NCBI GenBank assembly: GCA_018815265.1
Contig: JAHIYG010000192.1
Coordinates: 1 to 5,297 of the forward strand
Length of the DNA: 5,297 nucleotides
Direction: 5' to 3'
Source: Candidatus Altarchaeota archaeon
GTDB lineage: Archaea; Altiarchaeota; Altiarchaeia; IMC4; SCGC-AAA252-I15
In this document: positions 1 through 5,297 of the stretch, piece after piece
How positions within the stretch are numbered: the stretch's first letter is position 1
Layout: the number at the start of each line of letters is the position of its first letter
The notes under the pieces: generated by a model
Told to the model about the DNA's origin: nothing
Database searches by the model: none
What the model saw: only the letters and a program-made list of their open reading frames with translations
Program-made: the position numbers and the translations under genes

Positions 1-75
1 AATCAACAAGACCTAAACGAGAATTGCATGCAATGCAGCGGATGGAGTCCATCGCAGACCAGCAAGGACCATTTC

Positions 76-80
76 AAAAA
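76..80 (-). terminator. Possible T-rich terminator of the SPASM remnant
   Basis: On the minus strand a T5 run (A5 on the plus strand) follows the stop of the SPASM remnant by about 25 bases. Archaeal transcription often ends at short T tracts without a strong hairpin. I see no convincing stem next to it, so this is a weak call. Apart from this tract I see nothing in positions 1-104. Confidence 0.2.
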
Positions 81-104
81 GATTTCACTCAGGTAGGCAT
101 GAAT

Positions 105-729
105 TCACGGAATCTTCGGCTGGTTTCGGCAAATTTTTATGCATTCAATACATTCTGGATCTGTTGGTTTTCCAAACATCATCCTCCTGAATACATTATA
201 ACGGTAGCCATTCCAGATGTCACCCACATCATCTTCCAAGACGTTGCCAAACTTCGTTGTATTAGTGCAACATGCCCTGACTGACCCATCAACATCTACC
301 ATAATCGTCTGAAAAGTCTCGTAACAATATGGTTTATCATTGGGCGACTTCACCCCATTGACTTTTTCATCATTTAACCCCAATGCCCTACGCATCAAAA
401 AGTATCCTGAACCCATCACATGGTTGTTGGGTTTGTTCAATACATCAAAAGTCTCTTCTATTTTACCTGAATTTTCGCTATAGTTTATCTCCCAATAGGG
501 ATAGTGCTCTATATGGTTAAATGCGATAGTATGTGGTTTCGTCAGATTATTTACGAGCCTGACGAAATCCGCAATCTCAACATCATTTATTCGAATATGT
601 GCTTTCTTGGGCTGAATACCCCCTGCCAAGAAGACACCATCTAAAAATCGGGACTTTACCTGACTCATCTAACTTAATGAATAACGGGGTATCGATACAT
701 GCTCTTAGGGGAAATTCAGATTCGTCCAT
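105..729 (-). pseudogene. Broken radical SAM/SPASM-domain protein (C-terminal remnant, frameshifted)
   Basis: The intact part is a 187-residue frame from 668 down to the TGA at 107-105. It ends in a SPASM-like auxiliary Fe-S domain: C115, then VDVDGSVRACC with C133/C134, then IWNGYRYNVFRRM, then C173-x2-C176-x3-C180. SPASM domains hold extra [4Fe-4S] clusters in radical SAM enzymes that modify peptides, proteins or sugars. Residues about 20-75 resemble the last strands of a radical SAM barrel. A stop codon lies directly before the Met at 668. A second frame opening at ATG 729-727 runs through this point to a TGA at 585-583. Removing one base from the A5 run at 643-647 joins the two frames into a smooth product of about 207 residues. 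Even so, no CxxxCxxC SAM-binding motif is present, and a TAA lies two codons before ATG 729, so the N-terminal half is missing. The best reading is a decayed gene. A standalone SPASM protein with a sequencing error is the alternative. The SPASM call is fairly firm; the original substrate is unknown. Confidence 0.7.
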
Positions 730-803
730 TTTTTATGTCCCTTATAGATGGATGGAGTAGTAGATACATATTACCAATGTTATGACACCAACTCTGCATG
801 AGA

Positions 804-810
804 TTATATT
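804..810 (+). promoter_or_regulatory. Candidate archaeal TATA box for the tandem glycosyltransferase gene
   Basis: TTATATT lies in an AT-rich stretch with its centre about 45 bases before the ATG at 852. With the usual archaeal spacing of about 25 bases to the transcription start, the leader would be about 20 bases, just long enough to carry the GGAG ribosome binding site at 840-843. The agreement of the two signals supports the call. It has not been tested against a start-site map. Confidence 0.45.
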
Positions 811-839
811 AATTAGTAATCTTATTATTTGGATATTTT

Positions 840-843
840 GGAG
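840..843 (+). promoter_or_regulatory. Ribosome binding site GGAG
   Basis: GGAG is followed by 8 bases and then the ATG at 852. It matches the anti-Shine-Dalgarno end of 16S rRNA and fixes this ATG as the start of the tandem glycosyltransferase. It contrasts with the gene at 3413, which has no leader long enough for such a site. Confidence 0.6.
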
Positions 844-851
844 TTTATCAA

Positions 852-2459
852 ATGGCGAAGAAAAAGGGTGTGGAGTTGAAGTTTGACTTAATACTCTTAG
901 TCGATAAAAACAGGCCTGAGTTGTTGGATGCATCGGTAAAATCGTGCATTAGCCAAAGTTACAGCGATTGGGTGTTAACGCTGGTGTTTCCAAAAGAATC
1001 AGGGAAAAAAATCACAGACTCCATTGAATCATGGAAGAGCACAGATGAGAGGATACGCTCCAAAGCCATTGAAGAGGGCAGATGTTTGGGAGAGACTTTA
1101 AATGCGCTGTTGGCTAAACAGCCAAGAACGTATGTTGGCATGCTTGACGTGGGGGGGATGCTGCACAAGCACTGCCTCAGGGAGATTCAGAAGCATATTC
1201 TACTGAGACCATCCGCAGACGTAGTCTATACAGACTTGGAGGAGGTCAATCCAAAGACACGTAGGAGGATTAGGCGCATCAGAAAACCGGAATACTCCCC
1301 TGAGAACCTGCTAGTATCAAATTATATCGGCAGGTTCACGGTGATTAGGGCTTCCAAAGCCTTAAGGTCTGGAGGATTTAGAGTGGGGGTAGACGCAGCA
1401 CATGAACACGACCTACTGCTGAGGCTGTCTGAAAAGAATGCAAAATTCTCAAACATATCTTGTGCACTCTATAGGGTATTCAAGAACAAGGAGGTGGATG
1501 AGAAAATGAATTCCGAAAGGGTGTCTGCGACGAAGTCTGTTATTGAGGCTGCTTTGGCTCGTCGGGGAATAAACGCGGGAGTGGCGTTTGACCGCACAAA
1601 CAAAGTATTTCGAATACGCTACCGCTTCGACACCCAACCGTTGGTGAGCATCATAATACCTTTCAAAGACAAAACCTCAGTGCTTAAGACCTGCATAAAA
1701 AGCATCCATGAGAAGACCAGCTACAAAAATTACGAAATAGTCTTGGTCGACAACGGCTCAACCGAAGCCGCAATGCCAAAGTACTTGAAAACACTAACCA
1801 AAAACAAAAGAATCCACATCATAAAATACAACAAACCATTCAATTACGCAGCCATCAACAACTACGCAGCCAAAAAAGCCAAGGGAAAAATACTCCTATT
1901 TTTGAACAACGACATCAAAGTACTGGTAAAAGACTGGATACAAGAGATGCTAGGACTTGCAATGCAAAAGCACGTAGGCGTCGTAGGAGCCAAACTAGTG
2001 TTTCCATCAGGGAAAATACAGCATACTGGAACGTATTTTATGAAGGGCATCTCAGATGACCTTCATTTTAGGCAGATAAACTATAATAAAGGGCCGAGAT
2101 ACGACGACAGAGGAAAGCGGCTTTATGACTCCATCAGGAACACGATAGCAGTGACCGGCGCGTGCATGATGATAAGGCGTGAAGTGTATGAGGATGTGGG
2201 TGGCATGGATGAGGGGTTTAGGGTTTTTTTCAATGACACAGACCTCTGCCTTAGGGCGTGGAGTAAGGGATACACTGTCGTTTACACGCCATACAATAGG
2301 ATTGTCCACTTCGAGGCGACATCCCGTGGGAGGCACTATGACGCGCAAATATTCAAGGAATTCAAGCGCATGAACAAGAAATGGGGTAAACAACTTAAAC
2401 AGGATCCGTTTTACTCGCCGAAGGTGCCGATGTTATGGGGTGATTGGGCGAATGTCTGA
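852..2459 (+). CDS. Tandem-domain family 2 glycosyltransferase (GT2, rhamnosyltransferase-like)
   Basis: This 535-residue protein has two GT-A fold domains. The C-terminal domain, about residues 262-525, is a canonical GT2 of the O-antigen/rhamnosyltransferase type. It shows PLVSIIIPF (263-271), VDNGS (299-303), the metal/nucleotide motif LLFLNNDI (348-355), QHTG (390-393), TGACMMIRR (435-443), the acceptor-side GGMDEGF followed by NDTDLCLR (461-468), and HFEATSRG (486-493). The N-terminal domain, about 10-250, follows the first half of known double-GT2 proteins: YVGMLD, VVYTDLEEV (124-132), YSPENLLVSNYIG (148-160) and HDLLLRLSEK (186-195). However, the expected DxDD metal motif reads DVGG at 99-102, so this domain is probably not catalytic. 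There is no signal peptide or membrane segment, so action is cytoplasmic on an activated sugar and a lipid- or protein-linked glycan. The donor sugar cannot be read from sequence. The start is fixed by the GGAG at 840-843. Codon choice changes inside the gene (see findings). GT2 membership is near certain; the acceptor is inferred only. Confidence 0.93.
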   Translation: MAKKKGVELKFDLILLVDKNRPELLDASVKSCISQSYSDWVLTLVFPKESGKKITDSIESWKSTDERIRSKAIEEGRCLGETLNALLAKQPRTYVGMLDVGGMLHKHCLREIQKHILLRPSADVVYTDLEEVNPKTRRRIRRIRKPEYSPENLLVSNYIGRFTVIRASKALRSGGFRVGVDAAHEHDLLLRLSEKNAKFSNISCALYRVFKNKEVDEKMNSERVSATKSVIEAALARRGINAGVAFDRTNKVFRIRYRFDTQPLVSIIIPFKDKTSVLKTCIKSIHEKTSYKNYEIVLVDNGSTEAAMPKYLKTLTKNKRIHIIKYNKPFNYAAINNYAAKKAKGKILLFLNNDIKVLVKDWIQEMLGLAMQKHVGVVGAKLVFPSGKIQHTGTYFMKGISDDLHFRQINYNKGPRYDDRGKRLYDSIRNTIAVTGACMMIRREVYEDVGGMDEGFRVFFNDTDLCLRAWSKGYTVVYTPYNRIVHFEATSRGRHYDAQIFKEFKRMNKKWGKQLKQDPFYSPKVPMLWGDWANV

Positions 2460-2464
2460 GGTGT

Positions 2465-3175
2465 TCACGCGTTTGTGACGAAAAACTTCAGGTGCTTTTT
2501 CATGACAGTGTCCTTGATAGTGCGCAATACTTTAGGGTCTCCGCATTTTTCACTAAGTGAATTAGGCTTATCACGATAGTAAAACATGACCTGGGGTATG
2601 TATTCGAACAACCAGCCCCTGCAGTACGCGTTTATCCACAGCTCCCAGTCCTCCCAGGCATAAAGCGACTCATCATATCCCCCGCATTCCTTCCAAAGCT
2701 TCTTTCTGAAAACAGCGCATGTGTCTATGTAATTGCCGAGTGCCATCTTATCCCTTTCGAACTCTCCAACAGAAACTGTTTTTTTGCCTTTGTCGTCAAA
2801 GTGAATGCAGTCCCCATATACTACGCCCACCAAAGGATTAGCGTCAAGACGCTTAACCCCCTCCACCATATACTCTGGTTTGATGAGGTTGTCAGCATCC
2901 ACTGGGAGGATGTATTCCCCCGAAGAATTTGAAATCCCGATGTTTCTCGCATGACATGGACCTATATTCTTTGTGTCTATTATGTTGTAGCCGTCATCGC
3001 GCAATCCCTTTAACACCTCTTTTGTGAGCCGCTCTGTGGAGCCGTCATTTACGATTATTATTTCATACATGTCTTTCTTGCATTTTTCAACGCTGTCAAT
3101 GGCTTCCCTGAGGTATCTGCCGTCGTTAAAGCACGGGATAACGACTGAAACCTTCGGCTTTAGTTCATCTACCAT
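2465..3175 (-). CDS. Single-domain family 2 glycosyltransferase
   Basis: This 236-residue soluble GT2 enzyme transfers a sugar from a nucleotide- or polyprenyl-linked donor. The full motif set of an active GT-A fold is visible: VSVVIPCFN (9-17), IIVNDGST (40-47), ARNIG (76-80), the metal-binding D93-A-D95 in PVDADN, and WEDWELW (174-180), which supplies the likely catalytic acid residues E175/D176. The closing FYYR (198-201) is also typical. It lacks membrane helices and the long C-terminal extensions of processive synthases, so it probably adds one sugar per reaction. The length is near the minimum for the family, but no motif is missing. An in-frame TGA five codons upstream (3190-3188) and the absence of another ATG support the start at 3175. 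The gene is convergent with the tandem glycosyltransferase, with 5 bases between the two stops, and divergent from the sulfatase-like gene. The sugar and linkage are not predictable here. Confidence 0.93.
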   Translation of the reverse strand: MVDELKPKVSVVIPCFNDGRYLREAIDSVEKCKKDMYEIIIVNDGSTERLTKEVLKGLRDDGYNIIDTKNIGPCHARNIGISNSSGEYILPVDADNLIKPEYMVEGVKRLDANPLVGVVYGDCIHFDDKGKKTVSVGEFERDKMALGNYIDTCAVFRKKLWKECGGYDESLYAWEDWELWINAYCRGWLFEYIPQVMFYYRDKPNSLSEKCGDPKVLRTIKDTVMKKHLKFFVTNA

Positions 3176-3180
3176 ATGGG

Positions 3181-3184
3181 CACC
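3181..3184 (-). promoter_or_regulatory. Weak ribosome binding site GGTG
   Basis: On the minus strand GGTG precedes the ATG at 3175 by 5 bases. It is a partial match to a Shine-Dalgarno sequence, and it is the only candidate before this start. Confidence 0.3.
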
Positions 3185-3222
3185 GATTCATTCGTGAAAA
3201 ATCATTAAGGATTACTCAGTCC

Positions 3223-3230
3223 ATATTTAA
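3223..3230 (-). promoter_or_regulatory. Candidate TATA box for the compact glycosyltransferase gene
   Basis: The minus strand reads TTAAATAT, centred about 51 bases before the ATG at 3175. Usual archaeal spacing would put the transcription start near 3200, giving a leader of about 25 bases. It faces away from the promoter at 3383-3389, so the two genes appear to be transcribed divergently from one 237-base intergenic region. Confidence 0.4.
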
Positions 3231-3331
3231 TAGTTGACTGCAGGTGGTAATCCAAAGGAACCAATGTGTCGAACCCTGTTGTTTAGCTGCATTAAAGTGG
3301 TAACCGCGCATCCCAATAATCCCTGCATAGG

Positions 3332-3350
3332 GGGTGAACTACCATCACCC
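3332..3350. promoter_or_regulatory. Small inverted repeat in the divergent intergenic region
   Basis: GGGTGA (3332-3337) and TCACCC (3345-3350) form a perfect 6-base inverted repeat around a 7-base spacer. It lies about 33 bases upstream of the TATA-like box of the sulfatase-like gene, a position that would suit a regulator binding site. It could equally be chance or the remains of coding sequence. There is no T tract after it, so it is unlikely to be a terminator. Confidence 0.3.
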
Positions 3351-3382
3351 GTGAGATATCTGCGATACATTCTCTGTACGAG

Positions 3383-3389
3383 TTATATA
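3383..3389 (+). promoter_or_regulatory. TATA box giving a probably leaderless transcript
   Basis: TTATATA is centred about 27 bases before the ATG at 3413. Since archaeal transcription usually begins about 25 bases downstream of the TATA centre, the mRNA should start at or within a few bases of the start codon. No purine-rich ribosome site lies between them; only AATAGG directly abuts the ATG. This is the classical layout of a leaderless archaeal gene and is one of the better signs of an archaeal origin. Confidence 0.6.
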
Positions 3390-3412
3390 CCACACAAATT
3401 AATTTTAATAGG

Positions 3413-4852
3413 ATGAACAAAGTACACGGAAATAAAATAGCCATTTACATTTTTATAGTGTTTGCCATTGTGGCAGTCGCAGTTGCCGGATACATGCTAT
3501 ACGACGGCACATCTGATACCAGGGAAAAAAGCGAAATCCAAGCAGATCCCACGATATATTCATGCCCAGACTGCAATGTAGTATTCATATCAATTGATAC
3601 TCTGTCTGCAAAGCATTTGGGCTGCTATGGATATTTTAGGAACACAACTCCCTTCATCGACGAACTTTCAGCTGAGTCACTACTTTTTAAGAATGCATAC
3701 ACGAATTCACCCAATACCATGATATCGCATGCCAGCATCATAACATCCCACTCACCCCTGTCTCATGGAGCGATTGTTCCCTATGGAAGACATGATGGCA
3801 AACCAATACCCTATGGGGTAAAGACAATGGCGGAATACTATCAGGAAAACGGCTTCAACACCTTCGGCCTCACAGCCCATCCCGGATGGCTTAACAATGA
3901 ATACGGTTTCAGCAGGGGAATGAATGAGTTCCTAGCGATTGATGAAAATGCAGAAGAGCATAACAAAATAGTCTTCAAATGGCTTGATACCAACAACAGC
4001 AGCAAATTCTTCCTCTTCCTGCATTACTACGATGTCCACTCCGACTTTAAGGACTTCCCATATGTCACATACACTAAATATGATGAAGCCTTTACGAACG
4101 AGTACTCCGGCAGCTTCACAGGCTGCTATAACGGATCCTGCGCATCAGATTACCTGGCACAGCTAGACAGAGGCGTAGTCCCACCCCTTGTTACTGAGGA
4201 TATCAATTATCTCACTGCCCGCTACGACGGCCAGATACCATACGTTGACGAACAAATAAAGCAGCTTATAGAAAAGCTTAATGCCGTTGGAGTGTACGAT
4301 AAAACGCTCATAGTCATCACAGCAGACCATGGCGAGGAACTCGCAGAACACGGAGGATACCTGCACAATAAGATATATGAGGAGATAGCACATGTACCCC
4401 TGATAATGCATTTTCCCAATGGAATAGGCCGAACAGAAGATGCATTGGTTGAGTCCCTAGACATCCTGCCAACTGTTTTGGATTTCTCTGACATAAACTA
4501 CTCAGATGTTCAGGGTACATCCCTGATACGCGGGGAAATACCTGCGAAAAAGATATACTCTGGTTATTGCTTCAGCGGACAGACATGCCCCACCTTAAGC
4601 GTGAGAAATGAAACAACAACTGTCTACTCAAAGGATTTGAAGTCGTTTGGTGTGTATTCAAGGGTTGACGATATCGGAGAACACAATAACCTGATTGCAG
4701 AGTACTTACCCCCCAAACACTATGCAGATGAATTCAGAGGCTATATAGACGAGCAACTGGAGTTAAACCGCAAAATCGAAGACAGCAGCGTATTGGTGAA
4801 AGCCAGCAATGAAACAATTGAGAAACTTAAAAAATTAGGGTATGTGACCTGA
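3413..4852 (+). CDS. Membrane-anchored sulfatase-superfamily protein with Thr at the catalytic position
   Basis: This 479-residue protein belongs to the sulfatase branch of the alkaline phosphatase superfamily. A short positive N-terminus (MNKVHGNK) and a hydrophobic segment at about 9-29 predict a signal anchor with the enzyme outside the cell. Core motifs follow in order: metal ligand D62 in FISIDTL, GCYGY (70-74), NTTPFIDEL (77-85), the nucleophile region (102-106), SHG (117-119), HYYDVH (204-209), ITADHGEELAEHGG (302-315) with metal ligands D305/H306, HNKIYEE (318-324) with HVPLI after it, and the usual C-terminal LKKLGYV tail. At the nucleophile site, where sulfatases have C/S-x-P-x-R, it reads T102-M-I-S-H106. 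A Thr cannot become formylglycine, so phosphoester hydrolysis or phospho-group transfer is as likely as sulfate removal. Seven cysteines, C51/C54, C71, C238/C243 and C386/C392, all lie outside the membrane and may form disulfides. It stands between two glycan genes, so a surface glycan is the likely substrate. Family call firm; reaction open. Confidence 0.9.
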   Translation: MNKVHGNKIAIYIFIVFAIVAVAVAGYMLYDGTSDTREKSEIQADPTIYSCPDCNVVFISIDTLSAKHLGCYGYFRNTTPFIDELSAESLLFKNAYTNSPNTMISHASIITSHSPLSHGAIVPYGRHDGKPIPYGVKTMAEYYQENGFNTFGLTAHPGWLNNEYGFSRGMNEFLAIDENAEEHNKIVFKWLDTNNSSKFFLFLHYYDVHSDFKDFPYVTYTKYDEAFTNEYSGSFTGCYNGSCASDYLAQLDRGVVPPLVTEDINYLTARYDGQIPYVDEQIKQLIEKLNAVGVYDKTLIVITADHGEELAEHGGYLHNKIYEEIAHVPLIMHFPNGIGRTEDALVESLDILPTVLDFSDINYSDVQGTSLIRGEIPAKKIYSGYCFSGQTCPTLSVRNETTTVYSKDLKSFGVYSRVDDIGEHNNLIAEYLPPKHYADEFRGYIDEQLELNRKIEDSSVLVKASNETIEKLKKLGYVT

Positions 4853-5045
4853 AATTTTATAGAAAAGATAGTGGATGAAACCCTGACTTGATAGCAGGAG
4901 AAGGGATTAACAAGAGGATGATGGTGACTCATGCAGTCCAAATCAAAAGCTGGATAGGATACTAACGGCCGTAAACCTTGATTATGCCCGTGCAGTAAAA
5001 GGCTAGGATAAGTCAAGCCAATAATGCTGTTTTAGCGCGTGTATC

Positions 5046-5053
5046 TTATTTAT
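5046..5053 (+). promoter_or_regulatory. Possible TATA box for the GH130-type gene
   Basis: TTATTTAT is centred about 61 bases before the ATG at 5111 and would give a leader of roughly 35 bases. Other AT-rich words are nearby (for example around 5062-5068), so the choice is uncertain. The rest of the 4853-5110 gap shows no gene, no RNA and only short imperfect inverted repeats such as CCTG/CAGG near 4882-4898. Confidence 0.25.
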
Positions 5054-5110
5054 GTGTACTCCAATATAGTGTGGACATTTTAGGGATTAAATGAGAGTAG
5101 ATTAGGTGTT

Positions 5111-5297
5111 ATGGTGGTTGAAGTTAAGAGAGAGGGTGTAATCCTAGAAAGCACCGATAAGGAATTTGAAAGGCAAGCAGTCTGTAATCCAGGTTGTATT
5201 AGGGTGGGTGACAAGGTTAAGATGTTCTACCGCGCCATAAGAGAGAACAACTACTCAAGCATAGGATACTGTGAACTAGACGGTCCGCTAGAGGTTG
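5111..5297 (+). CDS. GH130-family glycoside phosphorylase/hydrolase, N-terminal part (cut by window end)
   Basis: Sixty-two codons are visible and the frame is open to the window edge. The translation carries the N-terminal blade signature of GH130 enzymes: an NPG at 26-28 followed by a short strand, DKVKMFYRA (34-42), and SSIGYCELDG (49-58). GH130 members cleave beta-mannosides such as mannosyl-glucose, mannobiose or mannosyl-N-acetylglucosamine, by phosphorolysis (releasing alpha-mannose 1-phosphate) or by hydrolysis. The catalytic Asp and the phosphate-binding residues lie beyond the window, so these two activities cannot be told apart. No signal peptide is seen, which suggests the cytoplasm. 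The start is unsure: AGGTG at 5104-5108 is only 2 bases from ATG 5111 but 5 bases from GTG 5114. The protein would be nearly the same either way. The neighbouring glycosyltransferases fit a role in recycling or trimming a mannose-containing glycan. Confidence 0.75.
   Translation, partial: MVVEVKREGVILESTDKEFERQAVCNPGCIRVGDKVKMFYRAIRENNYSSIGYCELDGPLEV

Noticed and set aside
24..284. Open frame of 86 codons on the plus strand
   Set aside because: It lies mostly antisense to the SPASM-coding frame, whose cysteine pattern is clearly genuine, and its translation shows no recognisable motif.
2052..2393. Open frame of 113 codons on the minus strand within the tandem glycosyltransferase
   Set aside because: It is fully antisense to the most conserved GT2 motifs of the plus-strand gene and shows no motif of its own.
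3234..3416. Open frame of 60 codons on the plus strand, and a mirrored frame of about 47 codons on the minus strand, in the divergent intergenic region
   Set aside because: Neither translation is recognisable and neither has a ribosome site; both cover promoter-like sequence. Decayed coding sequence is possible but cannot be supported.
4882..4910. Possible hairpin after the sulfatase-like gene
   Set aside because: Only four-base complementary pairs (CCTG/CAGG or CCCT/AGGG) with no following T tract; too weak to call a terminator.
4741..5016. Open frame of 91 codons on the minus strand after the sulfatase-like gene
   Set aside because: Nearly half lies antisense to the sulfatase C-terminus, the composition is Ser/Leu-rich as expected of a shadow frame, and no motif is seen.
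5056..5075. Possible imperfect palindrome around the ATAT at 5064-5067
   Set aside because: Only TCCA/TGGA pairs; this could be chance in an AT-rich stretch.

Overview
The window looks like a stretch of archaeal chromosome carrying cell-surface glycan genes. The archaeal assignment is inferred from several signs. Ile is often ATA and Arg is mostly AGA/AGG. TATA-like boxes sit about 25-50 bases upstream of three starts. One gene (start 3413) has its TATA-like box so close to the ATG that its transcript should be leaderless or nearly so. Base composition is moderate, so nothing points to a haloarchaeon. I cannot name the lineage.

Layout, left to right. Positions 1-104 hold no gene I can support. 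Positions 105-729 (minus) hold the broken remnant of a radical SAM/SPASM-type protein: the C-terminal cysteine-rich SPASM domain is intact, the frame is broken at a homopolymer, and the radical SAM cysteine motif is absent. Positions 852-2459 (plus) encode a 535-residue tandem GT2 glycosyltransferase whose first domain has lost its metal-binding motif. Positions 2465-3175 (minus) encode a compact single-domain GT2 glycosyltransferase, convergent with the previous gene and only 5 bases away. Positions 3176-3412 are a divergent intergenic region with a candidate promoter in each direction and a small hairpin. Positions 3413-4852 (plus) encode a membrane-anchored sulfatase-superfamily protein with Thr where sulfatases have the formylglycine Cys/Ser. 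Positions 4853-5110 are intergenic. From 5111 to the window end is the N-terminus of a GH130-type mannoside phosphorylase/hydrolase.

Taken together, the genes fit assembly and tailoring of a surface polysaccharide or glycoprotein glycan. The two GT2 enzymes would add sugars at the cytoplasmic face. The sulfatase-like protein would act outside on sulfate or phosphate esters, or transfer a phospho-group. The GH130 enzyme would process beta-mannoside-type linkages. Strand changes between most neighbours, separate promoters, a decayed gene and an internal composition shift in the large glycosyltransferase suggest a mosaic accessory region rather than one operon. I see no CRISPR array, tRNA, rRNA, insertion sequence or clear new defence or mobile system.
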